Notes: a model not told the origin generated them from the letters alone. DNA of 33,990 nt from an uncultured Chlorobiaceae bacterium (GCA_903836465.1 CAILRB010000050.1:1-33990), one strand, 5' to 3'; positions 24,641 through 32,880 are shown, counted from the stretch's first letter. Program-made: numbers and translations.

Positions 24641-26050
24641 ATGCAGACCTCACCATCCAATACTGTCGTTTCCCCCCTTGGTTCCCCTTCCGATTTCTCT
24701 GAGGAACTTCTTCATCAGCTTGCAGCACAGCAAAAGTCACACAAGAAATGGTTGCTCATTCAGCCCATAAGCAATACGAGTATGATGGTGGATTCCGGCA
24801 CGGTCAGTATGCCGTTAAACCTGATTATGGTCGCTACACTTGTCGGTACGTTGTTTGACGTTACCTTTATCGATGAACGGCTCGGCGATAAAGTGCCAGA
24901 GGATTTTTCCGGATTTGACGTTATCGCCATCACCTCACGAACACTCAATGCGTCAAAGGCTTACCGGATTGGTGATGCCGCTCTTCGGCAGGGGAAAACC
25001 GTCATCCTTGGAGGAGTTCACCCTACCATGCTGCATGACGAGGCATCACAGCACTGCACCAGCGTCGTGTATGGCGAAATAGAATCGATCTGGCATGAAC
25101 TGGCTGCTGATGTGCTGAAAGGAACGATGCAGAGAGTGTATCGGGCGAAAGAGCTCAAGCCGATGGGCAATATGCTCCATCCTGATTTCAGTTTTGCGCT
25201 TTCATCGAAAAACGCAAAAAAATACAGTACACGCATTCCTCTTCTTGCAACAAAAGGATGTCCTGTTGGTTGTAACTTTTGTACAACACCGACTATCTAT
25301 GGTAAAAATTATCGATACCGCGAGCTTGACCATGTGCTTGATGAGATGCGCTATCATCAGAAAAGAGTCAACAAAGAGAATGTCAATTTCTCTTTCATGG
25401 ATGACAATATCAGTTTCAGGCCGCAGTATTTCATGACGCTGCTTGAAGAAATGGCAAAACTCGGCGTGCACTGGAATGCCAATATCTCCATGAACTTTCT
25501 CGATAAACCGGAAGTTGCCGAGCTGGCTGGCCGGTCCGGCTGCGATCTGTTGAGCATAGGGTTTGAATCACTCAATCCCGAAACGCTGAAAAGTGTTCAT
25601 AAAGGTTCCAACAGGTTGGGCAATTATGAAACCGTAGTGAGTAATCTGCACAAGAACGGTATTGCCATTCAGGGATATTTCATGTTCGGTTTTGACAACG
25701 ATACTGAAGAGAGCTTCCAGCTTACCTACGATTTCATCATGAAAAACAGGATTGAGTTTCCTGTTTTTTCGCTTGTGACTCCATTTCCCGGAACACCCTA
25801 TTTCGATGAAATGAAGCCTCGCATGCGCCATTTCGACTGGGACAAGTACGACACCTACCACTACATGTTCGAACCAAGCAAAATGGCTGGCGATAAAATG
25901 CTGGAAAAATTTGTCAAACTTCAGAAAGAGGTTTACAAGGGGCGCGCCATCATGCAACGTATGAAAGGCAAACCGCTAAACTGGATCTGGCTGGCAAACT
26001 ACGCCATGAATCGCTTTACCCAGAAACTTTCAATTGAGTATTATTATTGA
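24641..26050 (+). CDS. B12-binding radical SAM protein, BchQ/BchR-like candidate
   Basis: 469 residues with a 35-residue polar N-terminal extension, a B12-binding-like domain (about 55-165: DVIAITSRTLNASKAYRIGD, VILGGVHPTMLHDEA, VVYGEIESIW), the cluster motif C207-xxx-C211-xx-C214 (TKGCPVGCNFC), FSFMDDNISFRP, LLSIGFESLNPE and VTPFPGTPYFDEM. It is paralogous to the protein at 21140. BchQ and BchR, which add methyl groups to the C-8 and C-12 side chains of chlorosome bacteriochlorophylls, belong to this class, and the setting (chlorosome-like genes, bchU nearby) fits, but the two cannot be told apart by eye. A 162-base structured gap separates it from the flavodoxin gene. Confidence 0.85.
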   Translation: MQTSPSNTVVSPLGSPSDFSEELLHQLAAQQKSHKKWLLIQPISNTSMMVDSGTVSMPLNLIMVATLVGTLFDVTFIDERLGDKVPEDFSGFDVIAITSRTLNASKAYRIGDAALRQGKTVILGGVHPTMLHDEASQHCTSVVYGEIESIWHELAADVLKGTMQRVYRAKELKPMGNMLHPDFSFALSSKNAKKYSTRIPLLATKGCPVGCNFCTTPTIYGKNYRYRELDHVLDEMRYHQKRVNKENVNFSFMDDNISFRPQYFMTLLEEMAKLGVHWNANISMNFLDKPEVAELAGRSGCDLLSIGFESLNPETLKSVHKGSNRLGNYETVVSNLHKNGIAIQGYFMFGFDNDTEESFQLTYDFIMKNRIEFPVFSLVTPFPGTPYFDEMKPRMRHFDWDKYDTYHYMFEPSKMAGDKMLEKFVKLQKEVYKGRAIMQRMKGKPLNWIWLANYAMNRFTQKLSIEYYY

Positions 26051-26052
26051 TA

Positions 26053-26107
26053 CACGGAGTCTGTTCAACTGAACGAAGCGAAGAAGAGTTGTCCGTGCCT
26101 TGTCCGT
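26053..26107. repeat. Two-tier hairpin plus short direct repeat in the 26051-26212 gap
   Basis: CACGGA (26053-26058) pairs with TCCGTG (26092-26097), and inside it CAACT (26066-26070) pairs with AGTTG (26087-26091) next to the outer stem. TTGTCCGT then occurs twice (26089-26096 and 26100-26107). It could be a processing site, a weak terminator of the radical SAM gene or a regulatory RNA structure. No U tract follows. Confidence 0.35.
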
Positions 26108-26212
26108 TGCATTTGAAATAATTCTGTGATGTGTAAATATTCTTTCGAAGTCTCAATGCGATGATTCAAGAAAAATAATATCTGACTCTCTATAAGACAA
26201 CACTATGAAGAT

Positions 26213-26836
26213 ATGAAAGCCGTTATATTATACGACAGTAAAACTTCTGGCGGTTCTACGGAAGCTCTTATCGATTCCATCGGGTTGAGTCTTGCTGAAT
26301 CGGGATTTTATGTGGAGAAAGCAAAATGTAAAGCCCTGGCGGATTACAGTTTTATCAAGGATTTTGATCTTGTTATCCTTGGTGCGCCTGTTTACTATTT
26401 CATTGTTGCATCACAGCTTTTGGGGGCGTTGATTCAGGGTAATCTGAAAAAGTGTCTGAAGAGAAAAAAAATAGCGCTTTTCCTGACCTGTGGAAGCTCG
26501 GAATCAGTGGCAGCCTTGCTTTACCTGCCCCAATTGAAAATGCATTTGCTTCGCAATAAAATTCTTGCTGAAAAAATTTTTGCACTTGATACTTTTTCAG
26601 ATGGCTCGGTCGATGCGTTTGTTGAGGATCTTCTGCTTCACTACAACAAGCCTCCGAAATCAAAAGTGCTTTCTGCGAAATGGACAGCCGAGGCCCAGGA
26701 CTGGTTTCAGTCAATGCCCGCTTTTATGCAGGGAAAGTTCAGAACCATGGCTGAAGAGTATGCCGAGGAGATGGGATATAAGGAGATTACCCTTGAAGTA
26801 CTTGCAGAAGCTCGGGATAACCTTGGAGGTACCTGA
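26213..26836 (+). CDS. Flavodoxin-like protein fused to a PCP_red domain
   Basis: 207 residues in two parts. Residues 1-150 are flavodoxin-like: AVILYDSKTSGGSTEAL (FMN phosphate loop at 7-19), GAPVYYF (58-64) and ALFLTCGSS. Residues 157-204 (WTAEAQDWFQSMPAF, GKFRTMAEEYAEEMG, ITLEVLAEARDNL) match the PCP_red domain that ends the BchB subunit of dark-operative protochlorophyllide reductase (consensus W-x-A-x(6)-P-F-V-R, AE-YARE-G, IT-EVL-EA). In BchB this segment helps shape the substrate site. A stand-alone flavin-protein fusion suggests an electron donor or reductase acting on a chlorophyll precursor, or delivering electrons to the adjacent radical SAM enzyme. Function is inferred. Confidence 0.8.
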   Translation: MKAVILYDSKTSGGSTEALIDSIGLSLAESGFYVEKAKCKALADYSFIKDFDLVILGAPVYYFIVASQLLGALIQGNLKKCLKRKKIALFLTCGSSESVAALLYLPQLKMHLLRNKILAEKIFALDTFSDGSVDAFVEDLLLHYNKPPKSKVLSAKWTAEAQDWFQSMPAFMQGKFRTMAEEYAEEMGYKEITLEVLAEARDNLGGT

Positions 26837-26888
26837 GAGGTTATCCTCAGGGCCTTGATCACGAATGCTCCCTCTGTATTCCTGTTGA

Positions 26889-27014
26889 TTACTCAGCTTT
26901 TTTTTTCGATGAATTTTTGCCGATAAACTTGTTGAGAAGAATGACAATGGCGATTCCAGAGCAAAAAAAGAGAACAGGAGCAAATAAGGTCGTGTATTGA
27001 GCGATTTTCGGCAT
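26889..27014 (-). CDS. Single-span membrane miniprotein (41 aa)
   Basis: ATG at 27014 (with an additional in-frame ATG at 27017) opens a 41-codon frame ending at TAA 26891-26889. The peptide has a short polar N-terminus (MPKIAQYTT), one clean hydrophobic helix (about 10-27: LFAPVLFFCSGIAIVILL) and a strongly basic tail (NKF, then KNSSKKKAE). The layout is that of a small integral-membrane subunit with the tail in the cytoplasm. It lies alone on the minus strand between photosynthesis-type genes. It may be a small subunit of a photosynthetic or respiratory complex. No ribosome site is evident, which limits confidence. Confidence 0.5.
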   Translation of the reverse strand: MPKIAQYTTLFAPVLFFCSGIAIVILLNKFIGKNSSKKKAE

Positions 27015-27139
27015 CATTGGTAATAATGTTTACTATTTGATCAGATTAAAAAATACGAAATTCTGTTCGCGTTAAAAGTTTTTTCATGAGAGATAATCTT
27101 CTGTCGCTCTTATTTATTACTTAAGTTATATATAGATTA

Positions 27140-27166
27140 TGTGAAGTTGACAGATAAGACTTCACA
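27140..27166. promoter_or_regulatory. Inverted repeat upstream of the 27222 gene
   Basis: TGTGAAGT (27140-27147) and ACTTCACA (27159-27166) are perfect 8-base inverted repeats with an 11-base centre. They overlap a TTGACA hexamer (27147-27152) that lacks a good -10 partner. The site may be an operator or a 5'-UTR hairpin. Confidence 0.4.
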
Positions 27167-27221
27167 ATTCTGTTTTGATGGCGCAGTTGTTTTTACAAAA
27201 ATTTTACCAAAAACCGAGATT

Positions 27222-27569
27222 ATGGCAAAAGATCAAAAAAAAGGTGGTTTTTTTTCAGCATTCAGAGACCGTGAAGTTACCGGAAATGGCGGAGCTGCTT
27301 CACAGGCTCAAACCCCACCGGCAGTTTCTGTGCCAAGTCGCCCGGTAACCCCTGCAGATCCCCCAAAAGCAGCGGTTGTTCAGAAGCCTGTCGCAGTTCA
27401 GGCTCAAGCCGAGCCGGTCATTGATACGGTAGAATCCTTTAAGGTTCTCTGCCAGTCATTGGCTGATATTGGAGCTTCGCAATTGAAGGTTGTAGAGATG
27501 ACGGTGAACATGCTGTCCAACTCACTCAATAAAATCGTTGCAGGCTCGAAGCCTGAGAAGCAGGGTTAA
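27222..27569 (+). CDS. Candidate chlorosome-envelope protein (CsmB/CsmF/CsmH-like C-terminal region)
   Basis: 115 residues: a basic N-terminus (MAKDQKKGGFFSAFRDREV), a Pro/Ala/Gln linker (about 25-68) and a conserved-looking amphipathic helix region (72-108: DTVESFKVLCQSLADIGASQ, then LKVVEMTVNMLSNSLNKIV). The helix region reminds me of the CsmB/F/H group of chlorosome proteins, but I cannot confirm it without alignment. The frame opens at a GTG at 27141, but ATG 27222 is the natural start. It is followed by the CsmC/D-like protein 51 bases downstream, an arrangement that splits the two halves seen fused in CsmH. Confidence 0.6.
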   Translation: MAKDQKKGGFFSAFRDREVTGNGGAASQAQTPPAVSVPSRPVTPADPPKAAVVQKPVAVQAQAEPVIDTVESFKVLCQSLADIGASQLKVVEMTVNMLSNSLNKIVAGSKPEKQG

Positions 27570-27620
27570 CGATGAGAGGGAGTGCTTTTCAGTAAATATT
27601 ATATAAATCCGGAGGCATCT

Positions 27621-27881
27621 ATGCTTGGTAATCGACTAAACATTTCACCAGAAGGTCTTATCAGACCGGCTGCAACCATTGCAAGCGGAGCATTTCTGCT
27701 GTCACCTCTCGGCATCCCGTTTTTTGTTCGAGGAGTTCCCCGAATTCTTCTTGCCGGTGTTGGCGGGCTTTTGGCCGGGAAGGTGGCCGACAAAGTTGCT
27801 GACACCGTGGCCGAGAATTTAGGAAACCTGATGTCATCACAAAAGCATGAAAATAATGAACAATGGAGAGATGAGCAATAA
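27621..27881 (+). CDS. Small hydrophobic protein, chlorosome-envelope-like, paralogue of the 24282 product
   Basis: 86 residues. The hydrophobic Gly-rich core at 12-56 (GLIRPAATIASGAFLLSPLG, FFVRGVPRILLAGVGGLLAG) shares the SPLG-[MI]-PFF motif with the protein at 24282, followed by a short helix repeat (KVADKVADTVAENLG) and a polar tail. ATG 27621 has a GGAGG site five bases upstream, the strongest Shine-Dalgarno in this part, in line with high expression. It forms a pair with the 27222 gene. Assignment to the CsmC/CsmD group is likely but unverified. Confidence 0.7.
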   Translation: MLGNRLNISPEGLIRPAATIASGAFLLSPLGIPFFVRGVPRILLAGVGGLLAGKVADKVADTVAENLGNLMSSQKHENNEQWRDEQ

Positions 27882-27958
27882 AAGGAACTCTCTGTAAAGA
27901 GCAGGTGTTTAGGGAACTCAAAGCTTACTCTACGGGGTCATAATAATTTTTATACATC

Positions 27959-28585
27959 ATGGAAGTCGTTGGTAAAAGCAAAGCGCACATTGTTCTTGAT
28001 TCACGTTTTCATGAATCAGGGATTTATTTTGCAGATCATGAAAAGTTGATCATGTGTAATCCTTATTGCAGTAATGTTAAATATTTGAAGGATCTTGATA
28101 TTTTTCAGTGGATTTTTCAGGTGGCGGATCCCCGAAGCAATCCGATTATTGCAGTTTTTTTTGTTCGTCAGCACGAAGAGAATTTTTCACTTGACGACAG
28201 TTATGGTAAGGCATTTGCTGACGCCCGTGTAAAAAACAGGGCCCCTTATAATGGCAAGGGAAAGCGGATTCGCTGGGAAGCTGTTCATGATCATCCTGAA
28301 TTTGAAAAAACCACCCCCCATACATTTGTCGGGAAAGCCAGTTCCGAGATCTGCCTGCTCCATCAACATGATGACAAGACGTCTGTTTACTTCGACACCG
28401 ATATCTGTCTTGATTTTGAGATCTCTTTTCCTCTGAGCCTTATGCCGGAAGGTATACTCAAATTTATGACAGAAACGATCATGTCACAGATCATGCAGCA
28501 GGCAACTGAAAGCATGCTGTGCAAGGTGCAATCAGATATCTGCTGTTCGGTGCCGGAACTTATTGTTGAGGGAGGAAAAAAATAG
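27959..28585 (+). CDS. DUF1997 family protein
   Basis: 208 residues without signal peptide or membrane span. Visible features are SLDDSYGKAFADARVKNRAPYNGKGK, FVGKASSEICLLHQHDDKTSVYFDTDICLDFEISFPLSLMPEG and a helical end (ILKFMTETIMSQIMQQATE). This alternating strand pattern with a long C-terminal helix resembles DUF1997, an SRPBCC-like family common in plants, cyanobacteria and green bacteria. It may bind a hydrophobic ligand such as a pigment or lipid, which would fit the neighbouring chlorosome-type genes. The link is by family distribution and location only. Confidence 0.6.
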   Translation: MEVVGKSKAHIVLDSRFHESGIYFADHEKLIMCNPYCSNVKYLKDLDIFQWIFQVADPRSNPIIAVFFVRQHEENFSLDDSYGKAFADARVKNRAPYNGKGKRIRWEAVHDHPEFEKTTPHTFVGKASSEICLLHQHDDKTSVYFDTDICLDFEISFPLSLMPEGILKFMTETIMSQIMQQATESMLCKVQSDICCSVPELIVEGGKK

Positions 28586-28680
28586 GCAAGTTTGCAAGTT
28601 CCAGGCGGTTCTTGAATTGCCGATTGTCTGTTATCGTGTGGAAATGAAGTCTACAAAACAGCGTGATGAACGGGACGGTC

Positions 28681-29322
28681 ATGATTGTCAAACAGTTTCA
28701 TACCGGGGGTGACAGAAACTTCGGGTATCTTGTTGCCGATGAGGTGTCGGGTGAAGCGATGGTTGTTGATGCCTCCTTCAATCCCGGCATCATTGTCCGG
28801 TTTGCTGCTGAGCGTGGTTTTATCATCAGGTATATCTTTTCAACCCACGGTCATGACGATCATACCAATGGCAATGAGGCCATCAGCAAATTGACGGCTC
28901 TTGTTCCCCTCCTCTACGGGGATACCTGTTCCCTTACTGGGATCAAAGTGGAAGATGGCGCTCTCTTTCCGCTTGGTTCTCTTGAAGCGCGTATCCTGCA
29001 TACACCGGGTCATACCAAAGACTCGGTCTGTATTTCTATCAGCGATGCGCTTTTTACCGGAGATACTCTGTTTACAGGGAAAGTTGGAGGAACAGCGACT
29101 GAAGAGCAGGGGCGTCAGGAATATGAGTCACTGCATCACAAACTCATGGTGTTGCCCGAAGAGACAACGGTCTATCCGGGACACGATTATGGCGTCTCGC
29201 CGGTCTCATCTATCGGCAATGAGCGATCGACCAATCCCTTTCTTCTTCAGAAAAATTTCAGGGAGTTTCTTTTTCTCAAACAAAACTGGGCGGCATACAA
29301 AAAAACTCACGGGATTGCATAA
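28681..29322 (+). CDS. Metallo-beta-lactamase-fold hydrolase (glyoxalase II-like)
   Basis: 213 residues with the full MBL metal set: THGHDDH (H56, H58, D60, H61), H111 in HTPGHTKDS, D128 in FTGDTLFTG and the last His in YPGHDYG (about 173). Members of this group are hydroxyacylglutathione hydrolases or persulfide dioxygenase relatives; green sulfur bacteria lack conventional glutathione, so another thioester or persulfide is probable. Alternative starts are GTG 28663 and ATG 28666; 28681 fits the family start (MIVKQFHTGGDRNFGYLV). A weak inverted repeat overlaps its 3' end (29302-29332). Confidence 0.88.
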   Translation: MIVKQFHTGGDRNFGYLVADEVSGEAMVVDASFNPGIIVRFAAERGFIIRYIFSTHGHDDHTNGNEAISKLTALVPLLYGDTCSLTGIKVEDGALFPLGSLEARILHTPGHTKDSVCISISDALFTGDTLFTGKVGGTATEEQGRQEYESLHHKLMVLPEETTVYPGHDYGVSPVSSIGNERSTNPFLLQKNFREFLFLKQNWAAYKKTHGIA

Positions 29323-29355
29323 TTTGAGTTTTAATTGAGCAGTTGTTGCATTTAG

Positions 29356-29384
29356 TTGTTAATTTTTTTATAAATTACTATAGT
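29356..29384 (+). promoter_or_regulatory. Sigma-70-like promoter for the CBS-domain gene
   Basis: TTGTTA (29356-29361), a 17-base spacer, TATAGT (29379-29384). The predicted start near 29391 leaves a ~150-base leader that contains the mini-ORF with a strong ribosome site. Confidence 0.6.
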
Positions 29385-29500
29385 TATATAGTTGCACTTG
29401 TACTTGCGCTCATTTCCATGGGTGATAGTCTTATTTACCCCCGTTTCCTGCGTTTTGACATAACATCAGTGCCCGTTTATCTTTTCTGTTGAAGGAGGAG

Positions 29501-29533
29501 ATGGGTCTTATGAGCTTTTTAAAACTTAAGTAA
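29501..29533 (+). CDS. Upstream mini-ORF (7-10 codons) with a perfect ribosome site
   Basis: GAAGGAGGAG at 29491-29500 is the best Shine-Dalgarno in the window, yet it precedes not the CBS gene but a tiny frame: ATG 29501 or, at better spacing, ATG 29510, encoding MSFLKLK and ending at TAA 29531-29533. The CBS-domain start follows after 10 bases in another frame and has no ribosome site of its own. Translational coupling through the mini-ORF is the simplest reading. Confidence 0.5.
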   Translation: MGLMSFLKLK

Positions 29534-29543
29534 CATTGACACT

Positions 29544-29990
29544 ATGGATCAGCTTATAACATTACGGACTATGCCTGTATCTGCCCTTATGCGGAAGGAA
29601 TTTCAAATTATCAAAGGAAGCTGCACCGTAGCTGAGGCTCTCCAGATTATGAAGCAGAGCAAAGAGAGCGGTCTTATAGTCGAACCTCGTAACGAAGATG
29701 ATTGTTACGGTATCGTTACGGAAAAAGATATTCTTGAAAAAGTGATCGATCCGGGCGAGGATATTCACCGTGATCCATGGAATACTCCTGTATTTCAGAT
29801 TATGAGCAAGCCGATTATCAGTGTCAATCCAAGTCTCAGGATAAAGTATGCGCTTCGTTTGATGAAACGTACCAATATCAGGCGTCTTACTGTTATGGAA
29901 AACAATAAAGTTCTTGGTCTTCTCAATATGACAGATGTTCTTCACGCAGTAGAGGAGCTTCCCGTTCATGACGACCATGTAGCATTGTAG
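29544..29990 (+). CDS. Protein with two CBS domains
   Basis: 148 residues composed of a CBS pair (about 10-70 and 85-143): [42 protein letters not shown] in the first and [43 protein letters not shown] in the second. CBS pairs bind adenine nucleotides and sense energy state. As a stand-alone protein, its target is unknown. Its own start lacks a Shine-Dalgarno; see the coupled mini-ORF upstream. It precedes the succinate dehydrogenase genes by 137 bases with no clear terminator between. Confidence 0.9.
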   Translation: MDQLITLRTMPVSALMRKEFQIIKGSCTVAEALQIMKQSKESGLIVEPRNEDDCYGIVTEKDILEKVIDPGEDIHRDPWNTPVFQIMSKPIISVNPSLRIKYALRLMKRTNIRRLTVMENNKVLGLLNMTDVLHAVEELPVHDDHVAL

Positions 29991-30127
29991 TCGTCAGGAT
30001 ACCTTATACGGTTTTCCTCAGTTACTACCAGAAAATTCAATTTCAATGAGCAGGCCCTGGCTGTTGCAGCGCTCTTCTCATGTAATCAGAGAGGCTCTCT
30101 TTACAGCTTCATAAGGAAAATTAGCGT

Positions 30128-31831
30128 ATGAAACCATTTGATGTCGTTATTGTCGGTGGCGGCGGGGCGGGGCTCTATGCTGCCATGGAGGCCATGAAAA
30201 CCAATCCGTCTCTGAATATCGCGGTGCTCTCCAAAGTGTATCCGAACCGTTCACATACTTCTGCAGCACAGGGCGGGGCCAATGCCGCCCTTGCCAACAA
30301 GGCAAAGGATGATACCGTCGAAATGCATATTTTCGATACCATCAAAGGCGGCGATTATCTTGCCGATCAGGATGCGGTAGAGGTACTCTGTTCAGAGGCG
30401 CCTAAAATTATCCGTGAACTTGAAAATATGGGGACACCGTGGTCAAGAATGCCGGACAACACCATCGCGCAGCGGCCATTTGGCGGGGCCACGCTGCCAA
30501 GATGCTGCTACTGCTCCGATAAAACTGGACATACCATTCTGCAGACACTTTACGAACAGTGTTTGAAAAAAGGGGTGATTTTCTTCAATGAATATTTTGC
30601 GCTGAACCTGTCGGTCAACGGCAGTCGATCGAGAGGGCTGATTGCCATGAATATGAAGAGCGGCAAAGTTGAGGCTTTTCCGGCAAGAACCGTGATTTTT
30701 GCGACAGGCGGCTATGCCAAGATGTACTGGAACCGTTCAAGCAATGCTGCGGGTAATACCGGAGACGGTCAGGCCATTGCTTTCCGTTCAGGTATTCCTC
30801 TCAAAGATATGGAGTTTGTCCAGTTTCATCCGACCGGATTAAGAAAAAGTGGACTGCTCATTACAGAAGGAGCAAGGGGTGAGGGCGGTTATCTGGTCAA
30901 TAAGGACGGAGAACGTTTTATGGCAAGGTACGCGAAAGAAAAGATGGAGCTTGGGCCAAGGGATCTTGTGTCGCGATCGATTGAAACAGAAATTCTGGAA
31001 GGAAGGGGTTTTGACAGCCCTGCCGGGACCTATATCCATCTTGACCTTACCCATCTTGGAGCGGATCTCATCAAATCGAGGTTGCCCCAGATACGGGAAA
31101 TGTCGATGCAGTTTGAAGGCGTCGATCCAATAGAAGAGCCAATACCAATAAGGCCTACGGCCCATTATTCGATGGGAGGAATCGATACCGATAATTTTGG
31201 ACGAACGGTTATGGAGGGGGTGTATGCGGCTGGCGAATGTGGTTGTGTGTCGGTTCATGGCGCAAATCGTCTTGGAGGAAATTCGCTGCTTGATATTCTT
31301 GTGTTTGGCCGTATTGCCGGTCACACAGCCGCTGAAGAGGCTCGAAAATTTGAACCGGGGACAATTCCGGAAGTCGAACTCAAGGAGCAGTTGGATGCCG
31401 TGAGGGGTGGCATGCACTCTTCCGGTAATTATGAACGGTATGGCGCGTTGCGGGAGGATCTTGGCAAGACTCTTGCACGCAATGTTGGTATTTACAGAGA
31501 ATCATCCCTGTTGCAGAAGGGTATAGAGGAGATTTCGGAACTTAAAGAGCGATTCAAAAAAGTCCGGGTCTTTGATACCAGTGATGTTTTCAATACCAAC
31601 CTTATGCAGGTGCTTGAACTGAAAAATATGCTGGATCTGGCTGAAACCGTTGCTGCTGGTGCTTATGCCCGTGAGGAGAGTCGGGGTTCTCATACCCGTG
31701 TCGATTTTCCTGTAAGGGATGATGCAAACTGGCACAAGCATACACTGGCAACCCTGATCAATGGTAAAGTCGTTCTTGGTGAAAAGCCGGTAACGATGGG
31801 ACGTTATGAACTCCAGGAAAGAACTTATTAA
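30128..31831 (+). CDS. sdhA: Succinate dehydrogenase/fumarate reductase flavoprotein subunit
   Basis: 567 residues. FAD-binding GGGGAG (10-15), the histidine for covalent FAD (H43 in [10 protein letters not shown]), FHPTG, the catalytic-region GARGEGG, and the C-terminal FAD loop [22 protein letters not shown] are all present. In green sulfur bacteria the enzyme mainly serves the reductive TCA cycle as fumarate reductase, although direction cannot be read from sequence. It is followed by sdhB (start 12 bases after the stop) and sdhE. The CCYC pair around residue 126 is a feature of this subgroup. A start at ATG 30128 is natural. Confidence 0.96.
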   Translation: MKPFDVVIVGGGGAGLYAAMEAMKTNPSLNIAVLSKVYPNRSHTSAAQGGANAALANKAKDDTVEMHIFDTIKGGDYLADQDAVEVLCSEAPKIIRELENMGTPWSRMPDNTIAQRPFGGATLPRCCYCSDKTGHTILQTLYEQCLKKGVIFFNEYFALNLSVNGSRSRGLIAMNMKSGKVEAFPARTVIFATGGYAKMYWNRSSNAAGNTGDGQAIAFRSGIPLKDMEFVQFHPTGLRKSGLLITEGARGEGGYLVNKDGERFMARYAKEKMELGPRDLVSRSIETEILEGRGFDSPAGTYIHLDLTHLGADLIKSRLPQIREMSMQFEGVDPIEEPIPIRPTAHYSMGGIDTDNFGRTVMEGVYAAGECGCVSVHGANRLGGNSLLDILVFGRIAGHTAAEEARKFEPGTIPEVELKEQLDAVRGGMHSSGNYERYGALREDLGKTLARNVGIYRESSLLQKGIEEISELKERFKKVRVFDTSDVFNTNLMQVLELKNMLDLAETVAAGAYAREESRGSHTRVDFPVRDDANWHKHTLATLINGKVVLGEKPVTMGRYELQERTY

Positions 31832-31842
31832 CTATTTTGCTT

Positions 31843-32880
31843 ATGACTGTGCCAATAGATCAGCATTTAGAAGAGGGAAAAAAAGATGTCACCTTTCGCG
31901 TTTTCCGCTTCAATCCACAGGTTGACAGTAAGTCATATTTTGATGATTATACCATACCCGTAGAAAGAGGTATTACGGTGCTCAGGTCGTTGAATTATAT
32001 CAAAGAGCACATTGATGCATCGGTCAGCTTCAGGGCTTTCTGTCAGGCAGGAATCTGTGGTTCCTGCGGCATGAGGATAAACGGGCTTTCCCAACTTGCC
32101 TGTACGACGCAGGTTTGGGATGTGCTTGCCAAAAGTCGGGAGCAAGGCATCATCAAGGTTGAGCCCCTGCGTAACCTGCCGCTGGTCAAGGATCTTATTG
32201 TCGATATGGACCCGCTTGTCGACAAGATGAAGCACTACTCAAACTGGATCGACTCGACCATGCCTGAGGCCAGTATGGGTAAAAAGGAGTTTCTGATATC
32301 CGAAGAGGAGTTTCTCCGCTACGACAAGGCGACTGACTGTATTCTTTGCGCTTCGTGTGTTTCAGAGTGCAGCATTTTGAGAGCGAACAAGGAGTATGTT
32401 TCTCCTGCCGTGCTGCTGAAATCATTTCGCATGAATGTTGACAGCCGGGATTCCATTCACGATCAACGTCTTGCTGAACTGGTCAAGGATCATGGCGTAT
32501 GGGATTGTACCCACTGCTATCGTTGCCAGGAGAGCTGCGTCAAAAGCATTCCGATCATGGATGCCATTCATGGCATACGCGAAGATGCCATTGAGACAAG
32601 AGGCGTGAAAGACACCAGCGGTGCAAAACATGCGGAAGCGTTCATGTCCGATATTGAAAAGAAAGGCAAACTGGTCGAAGCCACTTTGCCTATACGGACG
32701 AATGGGGTAGTCTGGACCTTGCAGAACTTGCTGCCGATGGCCGTGAAAATGATCATGAAACGCCGCACTCCCCCTCCTCCGCCTCTGGTTAAATCAGCCA
32801 AAGGGATAAAGATTTTCAGAGAGATGTTCAGGGAGATGACCGAACATGTCAAGCAGGACCACAAATCTCATAAAAAATAA
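31843..32880 (+). CDS. sdhB: Succinate dehydrogenase/fumarate reductase iron-sulfur subunit, extended form
   Basis: 345 residues. An N-terminal [2Fe-2S] ferredoxin domain with C67, C72, C75 and C87 (FCQAGICGSCGMR, LACTTQV) and a C-terminal bi-cluster ferredoxin domain (CILCASCVSECSIL and CTHCYRCQESCVKSIP). It is about 100 residues longer than the typical 240-aa SdhB, with a basic C-terminal tail, as in thiol:fumarate/type E complexes. ATG 31843 was chosen over the TTG at 31837 as the first proper start. It transfers electrons from SdhA to the SdhE-type subunit encoded 17 bases downstream. Confidence 0.95.
   Translation: MTVPIDQHLEEGKKDVTFRVFRFNPQVDSKSYFDDYTIPVERGITVLRSLNYIKEHIDASVSFRAFCQAGICGSCGMRINGLSQLACTTQVWDVLAKSREQGIIKVEPLRNLPLVKDLIVDMDPLVDKMKHYSNWIDSTMPEASMGKKEFLISEEEFLRYDKATDCILCASCVSECSILRANKEYVSPAVLLKSFRMNVDSRDSIHDQRLAELVKDHGVWDCTHCYRCQESCVKSIPIMDAIHGIREDAIETRGVKDTSGAKHAEAFMSDIEKKGKLVEATLPIRTNGVVWTLQNLLPMAVKMIMKRRTPPPPPLVKSAKGIKIFREMFREMTEHVKQDHKSHKK

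Noticed and set aside
29302-29332. AAAACTCA / TGAGTTTT as a terminator of the MBL-fold gene
   Set aside because: The left arm lies inside the coding region, the stem is AT-rich with a 15-base loop and no U tract follows.
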